Position numbers and translations under genes: made by a program | DNA from: Dyadobacter endophyticus | Lineage (GTDB): Bacteria > Bacteroidota > Bacteroidia > Cytophagales > Spirosomataceae | NCBI RefSeq assembly: GCF_014641595.1 | Contig: NZ_BMIA01000010.1 | Location: 1-64,000 of the forward strand | Direction: 5' to 3' | Length of the DNA stretch: 64,000 nucleotides | Shown: piece after piece, positions 1 to 8,771 of the stretch | How the letters are laid out: every line of letters begins with the position of its first letter | Position numbering within the stretch: the first letter of the stretch is position 1 | The notes under the pieces: model-generated | The model's input: only the letters and a program-made list of their open reading frames with translations | Told to the model about the DNA's origin: nothing | The model's database searches: none

Positions 1-610
1 CCTTATCTAATCCGTGCAGTGGAATGTAAGTGCCCCACCAGCATATGGTCAGCTTGTTTGTGGTCCCGTTCGCAAAAGGATTTACCGCTTTTCGGCGACT
101 GTCCACACAAAGCGGCACAATGCTGTATTGGATATCCGACAGTTTTACATCCAGCAAGCGCGTATAATATTCCGCTTCGGACTCATTGAGGAAAATAGTG
201 CGGTCGGACGAGATAATGGCGTTTTGATCGAGCTTGAAATGTGCTGCTGCCTCGGGACTTTCTTGGGCGATCGTTTTGCGGTCGGTCACATAGGTGTCGT
301 AAAAGGAGATGTAAAAATCCGTGATCACCTGCTTTTTGAAGAACTTCGCCAGCTTGTATTTATAGGGGTATTGATGGCGGGTCGCGGGGATGATGACGAT
401 GTCGGCCTTCCAAACGACCGTCAGCTCGATGATCATTCGCTGGATTTTGTTCCACAAGGAAGGGCGGTCCCAGAGTAATCCGGGGTTGAGGTAAAACAGA
501 TTTACCTCTGAAATGTCAAAAAGGGATCTGATCAGGTTTTGTGTTCTGTAACTGCCAGCCACAACTCCGTAGATCACTACGTTAACCTTCATATTTTCGG
601 GGTTAGCCAT
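1..610 (-). CDS. Glycosyltransferase, GT4-like, C-terminus cut by window edge
   Basis: Reading the minus strand inward from 610 gives an open frame that runs off the left edge, about 203 residues. The N-terminal half looks like the Rossmann acceptor domain of a GT-B glycosyltransferase (starts MKVNVVIYGVVAGSY from an ATG at 592). The last visible part has WWGTYIPLHGLDK, resembling the W-x-G-x-x-x-P-x-K-G segment that opens the donor-sugar domain of family 4 enzymes. It probably transfers a sugar from a nucleotide donor, but the substrate cannot be read. The start is uncertain: ATG at 610 or 592, and the open frame extends upstream to about 718 without another ATG. No ribosome binding site helps, as is usual in this phylum. 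Confidence 0.7.
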   Translation of the reverse strand, partial: MANPENMKVNVVIYGVVAGSYRTQNLIRSLFDISEVNLFYLNPGLLWDRPSLWNKIQRMIIELTVVWKADIVIIPATRHQYPYKYKLAKFFKKQVITDFYISFYDTYVTDRKTIAQESPEAAAHFKLDQNAIISSDRTIFLNESEAEYYTRLLDVKLSDIQYSIVPLCVDSRRKAVNPFANGTTNKLTICWWGTYIPLHGLDK

Positions 611-1071
611 CAGCCGCTGCACGGGGCAGGTGGGTCTGGCGTAATAAAATTCATAGTCGGCGGCTTTTCCGGCAGAAAGTCTGTCGGGAAACGGCGCGAA
701 CCATGCATTAAAATTTTTTCAATGCTAATAGGAGTCCTGGATCAATAAAAACTAAAAGACCGTTGTGGTTCAGTTTTAATGATTTGTAATATTTGTCGGG
801 CGGAGGTTATATTGATAGAATGCCCAAAAATAGCGAAAGGAAGTTAATAAACCAGTCGAATAGCAGTAATTACAATTGCATCAACGGCAATTTGACGTAA
901 TTTGCCAAAGGCTGGATCTCCTTCGCCGGCCGGCTTGCTACTCATATTTCAGGCGTCGGTAAACCAGGGAACAACTCAATTGTTAGCCGCCAATTTATTG
1001 TCGATTAAACGTATGGAAGGCAAGGTATTGTTGATGGCTGCAAAGGCAGGTTACGACCAAAATTTGCTATC
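611..1071. other. Intergenic region between divergent genes
   Basis: About 460 bases between the leftward glycosyltransferase and the rightward DUF6265 gene. I find no ORF with protein-like composition; the longest plausible rightward frame (around 823-903) is only about 26 codons. A TATTTTTG box on the minus strand at 825-832 fits the Bacteroidota -7 consensus but has no TTG at the right distance, so it is only a weak promoter candidate. TATCTTG just before 1075 may be part of the promoter of the DUF6265 gene. Confidence 0.4.
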
Positions 1072-1101
1072 TTGACACTACGATCATTCCCTTGTGAATA
1101 T

Positions 1102-1605
1102 ATGCGAACCTATCCGTCTTTGCTTGAAGTTGTTAAGGGCAAACAGTGGGTGCTCTTGCTTGTGCTGTGCGGTTTTTCTCAGGAAAGCACATTTACACAA
1201 AGCGATTTTGAAAAGCTGCGCCCGATCGTGGGCAGCTGGCTAAACAAACGAGCCAGGGGCGACATTTATGAAACCTGGGCCCGCAGGAGCGAAAAGGAGT
1301 TTGCCGGCATGAGCTATACGCTTGCCGGTGCCGACACTACGCCGCTTGAAAAGGTCAGCCTCTACATAAGCGGCACCCAGATTGTGTACGCGCCGGTGGC
1401 CGCCGGGCAGAATCAGGAGAAGGAGGTTTTATTTAAACTAAAAACCATTGAAGGCGGCCGGTTCGTATTTGAAAACCTCAACCACGATTTCCCCAAACGG
1501 ATTGTCTACGATTTCAGATCGAATGACTCGCTGTATGCGCACATTGAAGGGCAAGTGGGCTCCCGCCAGCGAAGAGTCGATTATCCTTACCGCAGAATAC
1601 ATTAA
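1102..1605 (+). CDS. DUF6265 family exported protein
   Basis: A 167-residue protein of unknown function. The N-terminus (MRTYPSLL, then a hydrophobic stretch VLLLVLCGF) looks like a signal peptide. The mature part matches the lipocalin-like layout of DUF6265: an early GSWLN motif, then strands ending in FENLNHDFPKRIVY, the conserved family signature. I chose the ATG at 1102 rather than the TTG at 1072 because it starts the signal peptide directly and the TTG overlaps a promoter-like TATCTTG. The DinB-family gene starts 15 bases downstream, so the two are likely co-transcribed. The ligand, if any, is unknown. Confidence 0.7.
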   Translation: MRTYPSLLEVVKGKQWVLLLVLCGFSQESTFTQSDFEKLRPIVGSWLNKRARGDIYETWARRSEKEFAGMSYTLAGADTTPLEKVSLYISGTQIVYAPVAAGQNQEKEVLFKLKTIEGGRFVFENLNHDFPKRIVYDFRSNDSLYAHIEGQVGSRQRRVDYPYRRIH

Positions 1606-1620
1606 ACTATTTATAACACC

Positions 1621-2139
1621 ATGAAAAGATCAGAGATCGTTCCAATGCCCCCGTTTTTTGACAGATACATTAACCTTGTAGAAGATATCGACCTATTTGA
1701 CGGATTCGCAAAATACACCCCTGAATATGTATTTGCTGAAACTGAAAAGCTAGACGCGCTTGGCGAGCGGGTTTATGCAGAAGGGAAGTGGACGGTCAAA
1801 GACATTTTGCAGCACGTGATCGATAACGAGCGGATCATGTCCTACCGGGCGCTACGCTTTTCGAGAAACGACAAGACGCAGCTTCCGGGTTATGATGAGG
1901 CTATCCTGGCTGCGAATACTGTTGCGGGCGGCCGCACGATCAGCGATTTGTTGCAGGAGTTCTCCGAGCTTCGCCAGAGCACGATAACCTTGTTTAGAAA
2001 CATGGACAAAACCATGCTGACGCGCATGGGTAATGCAAACCAGACGGAGATATCGGCGCTAGCACTTGGTTTTGTGATCCTGGGGCATCCATTGCATCAC
2101 ATGAAGGTGATCCGTGACCGTTACTTTCCGCTGCTTTAA
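1621..2139 (+). CDS. DinB family protein
   Basis: A 172-residue cytoplasmic protein of the DinB/YfiT four-helix superfamily. Members bind a divalent metal through three histidines and often act as thiol-dependent (bacillithiol, mycothiol) transferases. Visible here are GKWTVKDILQHVIDNERIM (about residues 59-77), giving the first helix pair and histidine, and the C-terminal GHPLHHMKVIRDRY (about residues 155-168), giving the other metal histidines. The whole length fits the family. It follows the DUF6265 gene closely, and its stop overlaps by 4 bases the stop of the convergent thioredoxin-domain gene. The reaction and thiol cofactor cannot be told from the sequence. Confidence 0.85.
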   Translation: MKRSEIVPMPPFFDRYINLVEDIDLFDGFAKYTPEYVFAETEKLDALGERVYAEGKWTVKDILQHVIDNERIMSYRALRFSRNDKTQLPGYDEAILAANTVAGGRTISDLLQEFSELRQSTITLFRNMDKTMLTRMGNANQTEISALALGFVILGHPLHHMKVIRDRYFPLL

Positions 2140-4151
2140 GTGCCTGCCAGCTGATCGAGTGCTTCTTCTACCTTGGTTACCGGCAATTGACAGGTTTTGT
2201 CGAAGCAGACATAAATCGCTGTTTTAGCATTGATCTCAGTCCGGTTCAGCAGGAGCGGTAGGGTGGAGGAAGTGCTCGTTCCTATGACAATCTTGTTGGG
2301 GATGAAAAAGCGGTCGAAGTCCTTGCGCACCGCGTCCGCGTCGGCTCCTACAATTGCAATTTCGGCGGTAGGGACAGCCCGCTGGCAGTATAATGCGGCC
2401 CAGTTGGTGACCCATTGCACATCTGCAAGCAGCAACTTGGTCATCTTGGAAAGCATATTGTCTGCTATTTCCAGGTAATCCTCGCGGTCGAGGATCTTGC
2501 CCAATACGTAAAGATTATGGGCCATCATGGAATTAGAGGCCGGGATTACATTATCGAAAAGCTCCTTTTTGCGGGCAATGAGCGTTTCCCCGTAGGAATC
2601 GGTAAAGTGGAAGAAACCTTCGGACTGGTCAAAGAAATTGCTTATCGTGTAATCGGCCAGCTCCTGGGCTTTTTGCAGCCAATTTTCTTCAAATGTGACC
2701 TGATAAAGCCCCAGGTAACCGTCTATCACCGCGGCATAATCTTCCAGAAAACCCGTCACGGTGGCTAGACCATTTTTATAACTGTGGTTCAACTTGTTAC
2801 CCGTCGTCATTTTTCCGGCAATGAAATGAGCTGTTGCAACGGCCAGATCGCGGATAGCCTCGTGGCCCAATGCGCGGTAGGAATCCGTTAAGCCTTTGAT
2901 CAGCAGACCATTCCAGGAAGCCAGGATCTTGTCATCCAGTCCCGGCCGAATCTTGGAGCGACGGCTTTCTGCAAGTTTGTTTAATGCGCTTTCATATAGC
3001 GCCGAAAAATTCTCGGTGTGAATGCCGGCTGTTTTGGCGGCATATTCAACGGGCTCTGTCAAATGCAGGTGGTTATAGCCGTGCTCCCAGTTTCCCTGCC
3101 TGGAAATTTTATAGAGTTTTGAAAACCAATTAAAATCCTCCCCCAATGCAGCTTTGAGCTCCTGCTCAGTCCAGATGTAGAATTTACCTTCGATACCCTC
3201 GCTATCGGCGTCCAGAGCGGAGAAAAATCCACCGTCCGGGCTGCGCATCTCGCCGGCCAGCCATTGAACGGTCTGCTGGATACGGTCTGCGTAAAGTGGA
3301 TTTTGAGTTAAGGAATAAGCCTCGGCGTAAATGCTCAGCAACTGCCCGTTGTCATAGAGCATTTTCTCGAAATGCGGGATAAACCAGTCCTCGTCCACCG
3401 AATACCGGGCCCAACCGCCGCTGACGTGATCGTAAATGCCGCCGAGCGCAATGCGGTTCAGTGAAAGTTCAACCTGCGCCAATGCTTCCGGATTCTGGCT
3501 GATATCGAAATAGCGCATCAAAAACTTGTAAATGGAAGGCATCATGAATTTAGGCGCGCGGTCCATGCCGCCTTTCACCGTATCGAAATGCCGCTGGATC
3601 TGCTCGAACATCAAATCCGCATCAGAGCGGTTGAACTGGACGGTCGCATTGACCAACCCGTATTTCTGGCTTTCGGAGGCGACCATGTTTTCTACAAAAC
3701 CTTCCGCAGAGCTTGCCAGCTCGTCGTAATGGTTGGTAAATGCCTGGTTAATGCTTTTCAAAAGCTGCACCCAGTTTTGGGCCGGCAGGTAGGTAACCCC
3801 GTAAAAAGGTTTGCTGTCAGGCAGCAGGAACACATTCAGCGGCCAGCCCCCGCGTACGCCCATTGCTTGCACAGCGTCCATGTATACGGCATCGACATCG
3901 GGGCGCTCCTCGCGATCGACCTTGATGCAGACGAAATACTGATTCATGACCTGGGCGATCTGCTCTTTTTCGAAGCATTCGCGCTCCATTACGTGGCACC
4001 AGTGGCAGGCCGAGTAGCCGATACTGACCAGAATAGGCTTGTTTTCGTTTTTGGCTTTGGATAATGCTTCCTCGCCCCAGGGATACCAATCCACGGGATT
4101 ATGGGCGTGTTGAAGCAAATACGGACTGGTTTGTTGACTGAGTCGGTTCAT
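2136..4151 (-). CDS. Thioredoxin-domain protein, YyaL/SPATA20 type (DUF255)
   Basis: A 671-residue protein with the standard architecture of the YyaL family: an N-terminal thioredoxin-like domain (about 1-170) followed by a six-hairpin (alpha/alpha)6 glycosidase-like domain. The family hallmark NPVDWYPWGEEAL is at residues 18-30. The redox motif CHWC has its cysteines at 49 and 52. GGWPLNVFLLPDSKPF and, later, RAPKFMMPS and GGIYDHVSGGWARYSVDEDW are also characteristic. There is no signal peptide, so it is probably cytoplasmic. The true reaction is unknown for the family. The upstream T9SS protein gene ends 17 bases before this start on the same strand, so read-through is likely. Confidence 0.92.
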   Translation of the reverse strand: MNRLSQQTSPYLLQHAHNPVDWYPWGEEALSKAKNENKPILVSIGYSACHWCHVMERECFEKEQIAQVMNQYFVCIKVDREERPDVDAVYMDAVQAMGVRGGWPLNVFLLPDSKPFYGVTYLPAQNWVQLLKSINQAFTNHYDELASSAEGFVENMVASESQKYGLVNATVQFNRSDADLMFEQIQRHFDTVKGGMDRAPKFMMPSIYKFLMRYFDISQNPEALAQVELSLNRIALGGIYDHVSGGWARYSVDEDWFIPHFEKMLYDNGQLLSIYAEAYSLTQNPLYADRIQQTVQWLAGEMRSPDGGFFSALDADSEGIEGKFYIWTEQELKAALGEDFNWFSKLYKISRQGNWEHGYNHLHLTEPVEYAAKTAGIHTENFSALYESALNKLAESRRSKIRPGLDDKILASWNGLLIKGLTDSYRALGHEAIRDLAVATAHFIAGKMTTGNKLNHSYKNGLATVTGFLEDYAAVIDGYLGLYQVTFEENWLQKAQELADYTISNFFDQSEGFFHFTDSYGETLIARKKELFDNVIPASNSMMAHNLYVLGKILDREDYLEIADNMLSKMTKLLLADVQWVTNWAALYCQRAVPTAEIAIVGADADAVRKDFDRFFIPNKIVIGTSTSSTLPLLLNRTEINAKTAIYVCFDKTCQLPVTKVEEALDQLAGT

Positions 4152-4168
4152 AACAATGCAGGCAGCGG

Positions 4169-5800
4169 CTATTGCTGGATCACTACCTTTTTAATGACAG
4201 TTCTTTTATCGGTGGTAAAGCGGGCAAAATACATGCCAGCCGATAGTTTCGGAAGCGGAACCGTTGTCTTGGTTTCACCGGCGAATGCTTTCAGTTTTTG
4301 TTGCAGGAATATCTGTCCTTTACTGTTGGTCAATGCAAAATCTACCAGAGTTACCCCATTCACACCCGCCAGCGAAAAATTGAGCTCCTGCGCTGCCGGG
4401 TTTGGAAATACATTTACCCTATCGAGCGAGGATTCCACGCCATTGACCGAGTCGTTCAGATCGAACTTGCAGAGGAAAACTTCCTTTCCTTTGAGTGTGA
4501 TGTTACGTGCCCAGTTCTGATAGGAAACCGTGATGGAAGTGGTTGCATTATCGGCCGCATAGGGGTTCTGGGCGGCGATCAGAATGTTACCTCCTTTTAC
4601 GATGCCTCTCCAAACCGGGTTTTGCTGCTCCATATTGTCCCGGGCGGACATGGGGATCACCAGTTGGTAATTTCCTTCCAGCATATCCTTGAACTGCGAT
4701 AATCGGTAGAGACCGTAGATGAAATGTTCATAGGGTCCGTAGTTTTCCTGCCTGTCGGCCGACAAAAATGGGTTTTCCCAAAGCCATAGACCTTTTGCGC
4801 CGGCAAAGAATGGGAAGATCGCCGTGGCCTCGGCCATAAAATCGGTGATCAGCGGTATGTTTTTGTCGTAGCTGTCGTGCACGCGCAGCCACACGAACGG
4901 AATGATCGGTTTGTCGCTCCAAGCCGCGTTCACTTCGATGCTGAACAGCAGGTAGGAGAGGTAATCTTTGCCGATGGGATGGTCGTAGCCGTAATAGTAG
5001 TATGGCGAGGGCGAGAGAAAATCCATGGCATTGTAGAAGCTACCCCCGATTTTGCCCGCATTGTCCTGCACAAGATAGTGTGTGCGTGCGAGGTTGGTGG
5101 TCCAGTCCTGCCAGCTGTTGGTGGTGATATTGAGCCAGGTATTGCGGATGGGCACATCGCTGTAACTGGTCAATGCGGCTTTTACCCCTTTCAGGCGAAG
5201 GCGGTTGGCCGCCTCGGTGTACCACCAGCGTATATCTCTTTTGTAGGTTGCCAAGAAATCGGCATCGGAAAGGTTCCGGTAATTTTGCGGGATCTGTGTG
5301 TTGGATTTCAATGCAAGAATGTCGCGGTCCTCACGCTGCATGCGCTCGATGTCCAGGCAGACGATGTCCAGATTGGTAACCGTGCTCGCATAAGCATCCC
5401 AATAGCTCCGGTAGGCGGCGGTATCGTTACCCCACGGGCTCCTGAGGGCATTGTCGGCCCACGGCTGGTTGCCGCTCGATGTTGCCACGCCGTACCAAAG
5501 TGCGGCGAGCTGGCTCGGTTGCAATGAACCGGGTTCAGACCCGCTGAATGCGGCAAGGTGATTGAACCCATGTTTTAATGGCTGGGACTGGGTGTCGCCG
5601 AAGCGCGGACCGCTATAAATGATCTTGAATGGAAGCGAGAATTCCGGGAATTTGCTCCATTCGATACTATTGTTGGTAGTGACCGGGTTTAGCACATAAC
5701 CGGGCTGGCAATTTTGGCTGCGAGCGGTTAATGCGGTGAGCAGTATACTCAGAAATGTGCTGAAAAAAGCCTTTAAATAGATGTTTGTATAGTGAGTCAT
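4169..5800 (-). CDS. Secreted protein with type IX sorting domain
   Basis: A 543-residue exported protein. Residues 1-28 form a signal peptide (hydrophobic FFSTFLSILLTALTA, then RSQ). The last ~80 residues are a Por secretion-system sorting domain: VNVFPNPAAQELNF opens it, GQIFLQQKL is in the middle, and it closes with LSAGMYFARF and KKVVIQQ. Substrates of this kind cross the outer membrane by the type IX system and lose the tail. The central ~430 residues contain many aromatic residues and a segment like a glycoside-hydrolase TIM barrel (VCLDIERM, VKAALTSYSD, IPFVWLRVH, GAKGLWLW), but I cannot assign a family. It is probably a surface or secreted carbohydrate-active enzyme or adhesin. Confidence 0.75.
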   Translation of the reverse strand: MTHYTNIYLKAFFSTFLSILLTALTARSQNCQPGYVLNPVTTNNSIEWSKFPEFSLPFKIIYSGPRFGDTQSQPLKHGFNHLAAFSGSEPGSLQPSQLAALWYGVATSSGNQPWADNALRSPWGNDTAAYRSYWDAYASTVTNLDIVCLDIERMQREDRDILALKSNTQIPQNYRNLSDADFLATYKRDIRWWYTEAANRLRLKGVKAALTSYSDVPIRNTWLNITTNSWQDWTTNLARTHYLVQDNAGKIGGSFYNAMDFLSPSPYYYYGYDHPIGKDYLSYLLFSIEVNAAWSDKPIIPFVWLRVHDSYDKNIPLITDFMAEATAIFPFFAGAKGLWLWENPFLSADRQENYGPYEHFIYGLYRLSQFKDMLEGNYQLVIPMSARDNMEQQNPVWRGIVKGGNILIAAQNPYAADNATTSITVSYQNWARNITLKGKEVFLCKFDLNDSVNGVESSLDRVNVFPNPAAQELNFSLAGVNGVTLVDFALTNSKGQIFLQQKLKAFAGETKTTVPLPKLSAGMYFARFTTDKRTVIKKVVIQQ

Positions 5801-5969
5801 AAGAATTGACCAGACTAATTCGTTACTTTTGCAATGCCGCCAATTTCATTTTTCCGGGGCGCGTAGCGTGGCAGGTGTAATCCACCAGACGAAATTCCCG
5901 ACCCGTAAGAGAGAAACTACCCGGCCACAGCGCGATAGAAATTGCCTTGAAACGTAAAATACAATCAAC

Positions 5970-6425
5970 ATGAAACGACTACTTCTTTTTGTTCCAGTCC
6001 TGTTTTTATCGCTTTTGGTGATTAGCTGCAAGGACAAAGATAAGAATGAAACGCCTGAGCCGACGGCCAAGAATAAAATACTGGTTAATTATCCCTGGCG
6101 GATGTCATCTGTGACGGATTTGTCGGGAAAAACCATTCCGGACAACCAACTGGGTACTGACACAAAATACATTCTGAAAATGGATATTCAATTTCAGCAA
6201 AATGCAACAGTGAAGGCGTTGGATCAAATTTCAAGCCAGGTAATCAATGGTGGGACCTGGTCTTTGATCAACGAAGAAAAGGCACTGGATATCAAGATCA
6301 TTGGCTTCTCGGGGGAATTCGGACTGGAAGAACTGACCAACAGCAGAATGAAACTGAAAAGTAAAATGCCCGTTGGTGGCGTAGAGCAGGAGGCGATCAT
6401 GGTATTTCAGCCTGTGATCAAGTAG
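5970..6425 (+). CDS. Small lipoprotein, lipocalin-like
   Basis: A 151-residue predicted lipoprotein. The signal peptide is KRLLLFVPVLFLSLLV followed by the lipobox ISC-K, so Cys19 would be lipidated, and a charged KDKDKNE linker follows, as in many Bacteroidota surface lipoproteins. The body begins with YPWRMSSVTDLSGK, resembling the opening strand of lipocalin-like/DUF5004 families, and has mostly beta-strand patterning. It has no visible enzymatic motif. It stands alone between a divergent gene and a terminator. A TACTTTTG box at 5824-5831 could be its -7 element, but it is 139 bases upstream and the nearest TTG is poorly spaced. Confidence 0.6.
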   Translation: MKRLLLFVPVLFLSLLVISCKDKDKNETPEPTAKNKILVNYPWRMSSVTDLSGKTIPDNQLGTDTKYILKMDIQFQQNATVKALDQISSQVINGGTWSLINEEKALDIKIIGFSGEFGLEELTNSRMKLKSKMPVGGVEQEAIMVFQPVIK

Positions 6426-6453
6426 CTGGTGGTGTGATATACAATTTATGGGG

Positions 6454-6482
6454 AAAAGCGGCGGATAAAATCTGCCGCTTTT
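6454..6482 (+). terminator. Intrinsic terminator after lipoprotein gene
   Basis: AAAAGCGGC at 6454-6462 pairs with GCCGCTTTT at 6474-6482 across an 11-base loop, followed by CTTATTTTG. It lies 28 bases after the lipoprotein stop. Confidence 0.75.
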
Positions 6483-6506
6483 CTTATTTTGTACAAATTT
6501 TTTTGA

Positions 6507-7820
6507 ATGAAAAAGAACATCCCCTCCATCATCAACGCGTGGTGCATGTACGACTGGGCCAACTCGGTGCACGCGTTAGTGATCGTTTCCAGCATCTTCC
6601 CCGTCTATTTCAGCGCGACTGCATTAAGTGCTTCCGGTACGCCGGAGGTTAATTTTTTCGGGATGCAGATCAAAAGCTCTGTTCTTTTTTCCTACACGGT
6701 TTCCGTCTCGTTCCTGATCACCGCGCTGCTGATTCCCATTTGCACTGCGATCGCCGATTTTACCGGTAAGAAGAAGCGGTTCATGCAGTTTTTCTGCTAT
6801 ACCGGGGCTGTGAGCTGTATGCTGCTGTATTTTTTTACGAAGGAAACGCTGATTTCCGGAGTGTTCCTTTTTGGTCTGAGCTTGATCGGTTGGAGCGGAA
6901 GCATTGTCTTCTACGATTCCTATTTGCCGGAAATTGCCACAGAAGACCGCTTTGACAAATACAGCGCGCGTGGTTTTTCACTGGGCTATCTGGGCAGTGT
7001 AGTGTTGCTTCTTTTTAATTTAAGCATGATTTTGGCGCCGCAGTTTTATGGCATTACCCAAAAATCGCTTCCTGCGCGGATATCGTTTTTTACGGTGGGA
7101 TTGTGGTGGGTACTGTTTGCCCAAATTCCGTTTTACTACCTGCCATCGGGCAACGCCGATCGGCAAAAGAGTGGCAACTGGATATTTCACGGCTTTAAGG
7201 AGTTAAGAAAGGTGTATGGACGCCTGCGTGAGCAGCCTTACCTGGCAAAGTTTCTGAGTGCATTTTTCATCTATACGATGGGCCTGCGCACGGTCATGTA
7301 TGTGGCGACGATATTTGGCGCCACAGAGCTGAAACTGCCCTCGCAGAGCCTGATCATCACCGTGCTGTTAATTCAGCTCGTCGGGATTGCCGGCTCGTAT
7401 ACTTTCGCCTGGCTCTCGGGCAAAATCGGCAATATCTATGCATTGATGATAGGCGTAACTATCTGGATCGGCATCTGTACGGGCGCTTACTATACCACCG
7501 AGGCCATGGAGTTTTATGTGATCGCCTGCACGGTAGGTATGGTGATGGGCGGTATCCAGTCTCTTTCCAGGTCGACTTATTCCAAACTTATTCCTGAGAA
7601 TGTCACAGATACCGCCTCGTATTTCAGCTTTTATGATGTGACCGAAAAGCTTGCGATCGTGATTGGTACCTTTATTTATGGCACTGTTGAGCAGCTTACC
7701 GGCAGCATGCGCAATAGTATCCTTGCATTACTCATCATTTTCGTGCTCGGACTGGTGCTGCTCTACCGGATTCCTTCCCGGAAAGTTTACCACTTCGAAT
7801 TGGATCGTAACAAAAATTGA
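6507..7820 (+). CDS. MFS transporter, UMF1 family
   Basis: A 437-residue inner-membrane protein with about twelve hydrophobic segments. The N-terminus INAWCMYDWANS is the hallmark of the UMF1 branch of the major facilitator superfamily (related to yeast vacuolar Atg22), and QSLSRSTYSKLIPE (around residues 352-365) is the other conserved stretch. Members are efflux or amino-acid-release transporters, but the substrate here is not deducible. It has its own start 24 bases after the terminator of the preceding gene and is followed by tRNA-Val, so it is probably monocistronic. Confidence 0.9.
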   Translation: MKKNIPSIINAWCMYDWANSVHALVIVSSIFPVYFSATALSASGTPEVNFFGMQIKSSVLFSYTVSVSFLITALLIPICTAIADFTGKKKRFMQFFCYTGAVSCMLLYFFTKETLISGVFLFGLSLIGWSGSIVFYDSYLPEIATEDRFDKYSARGFSLGYLGSVVLLLFNLSMILAPQFYGITQKSLPARISFFTVGLWWVLFAQIPFYYLPSGNADRQKSGNWIFHGFKELRKVYGRLREQPYLAKFLSAFFIYTMGLRTVMYVATIFGATELKLPSQSLIITVLLIQLVGIAGSYTFAWLSGKIGNIYALMIGVTIWIGICTGAYYTTEAMEFYVIACTVGMVMGGIQSLSRSTYSKLIPENVTDTASYFSFYDVTEKLAIVIGTFIYGTVEQLTGSMRNSILALLIIFVLGLVLLYRIPSRKVYHFELDRNKN

Positions 7821-7854
7821 CATAATATCGCGGTCGAATCATCGCACAGAAAGC

Positions 7855-7929
7855 AGGATGTTAGCTCAGCTGGTTCAGAGCGCCGCCTTGACAGGGCGGA
7901 GGTCAGCGGTTCGAACCCGCTACGTCCTA
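7855..7929 (+). tRNA. tRNA-Val (anticodon GAC)
   Basis: Folds as a complete cloverleaf. The acceptor stem AGGATGT (7855-7861) pairs with ACGTCCT (7922-7928) with one T-G pair, and the discriminator is A7929. The D stem is GCTC/GAGC, the anticodon stem CCGCC/GGCGG holds loop TTGACAG (anticodon GAC, valine), the extra loop is AGGTC, and the T stem AGCGG/CCGCT holds loop TTCGAAC. The CCA end is not fully encoded (only C follows), so it must be added after transcription. Confidence 0.97.
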
Positions 7930-7935
7930 CAATTG

Positions 7936-7966
7936 AAGGCTTGTATATCGCTGATATGCAAGCCTT
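7936..7966 (+). terminator. Terminator after tRNA-Val
   Basis: A 14-base stem (AAGGCTTGTATATC with GATATGCAAGCCTT, one G-T pair) with a 3-base loop, followed by T-rich sequence CTTGTTTTTG. It lies 6 bases after the tRNA 3' end. Confidence 0.85.
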
Positions 7967-8123
7967 TCTTGTTTTTGCTCGTCAGTCAGAGGCCAGAGCC
8001 TGGTCGGCGGTTCAAAAATAGGCCTCTGACTTTTGCATAATAATTTCAATAAGCAGGGTTTTATTATTACTTTAAAAAGATAAAGCGAAGTATTAGTCTA
8101 AAAATCTGGATTGCGTTAAAATT

Positions 8124-8699
8124 ATGTTGGAATTGACCGAGCGTCAATGGGCGCTGTTTGATTATGTGAAGCAAATGCATGGGGAGCAGAAACGTAAATA
8201 TACCGGTGCGCCTTACTACACCCATTTACTCAGTGTTGCCGACCGCGTGGACAGGTATGCAAGGAATGGTTATGAAACAGAAATCGCGCTCTGTCACGAT
8301 TTGATTGAGGATACCGAGTGTTCGCTGGCTGATCTTTCCTACAAACTGATGAGCCTTGGTTATAGTGTTGAAGAGGATGTTGTCATCCTTGCGGGGGTAG
8401 ACGACCTTACAGACAAGTACACCAGCGAGAAATACCCTTCCCTGAACAGGGCGCAGCGCAAAGAGCTGGAAGGTGCGCGGATTGTGAGCTCCCGGCCGGT
8501 CGCTCAGACGGTTAAGTATGCCGATATTATCGATAATATGCTCTCGCTTGCCGAGCACGACCCGGGTTTTGCCCGCGTGTATGCACGTGAGGTGGATGGT
8601 TACCTTTGGCAGATCAATATGGGCAACAAAGAGCTTTATGCGGCTTGCTGCCAGCTTTTGACAGAGGTGAAAGCCAGACTTCGCCTGGACCAAAATTAA
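8124..8699 (+). CDS. Small HD-domain hydrolase, SpoT/MESH1-like
   Basis: A 191-residue cytoplasmic protein made of one HD domain. The metal ligands are visible: H34 in THLLSVAD, the HD pair at 58-59 in CHDLIEDT, and D134 in KYADIIDN. The HDLIEDT plus K-x-A-D-x-x-x-N pattern is typical of the hydrolase half of RelA/SpoT and of stand-alone MESH1-type (p)ppGpp hydrolases. It has no synthetase, TGS or ACT domain. It could degrade (p)ppGpp or another nucleotide such as NADPH, as reported for MESH1; the sequence does not decide. It is convergent with infB through a shared hairpin. Confidence 0.85.
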   Translation: MLELTERQWALFDYVKQMHGEQKRKYTGAPYYTHLLSVADRVDRYARNGYETEIALCHDLIEDTECSLADLSYKLMSLGYSVEEDVVILAGVDDLTDKYTSEKYPSLNRAQRKELEGARIVSSRPVAQTVKYADIIDNMLSLAEHDPGFARVYAREVDGYLWQINMGNKELYAACCQLLTEVKARLRLDQN

Positions 8700-8722
8700 G
8701 GTAGCTCTGATTAGAACATAAA

Positions 8723-8753
8723 AAAGCCTGCCTCATTGGATGGGGCAGGCTTT
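8723..8753. terminator. Bidirectional terminator between HD gene and infB
   Basis: AAAGCCTGCC (8723-8732) and GGCAGGCTTT (8744-8753) form a 10-bp stem. The A tract on one side and T tract on the other let it work for both convergent transcripts, including the end of the rimP-nusA-infB operon. Confidence 0.85.
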
Positions 8754-8771
8754 CATTGTATTTATAGCTTA

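Noticed and set aside
14..478. 154-codon plus-strand frame at the left edge
   Set aside because: It is the antisense of the partial glycosyltransferase, which has recognisable GT4 motifs.
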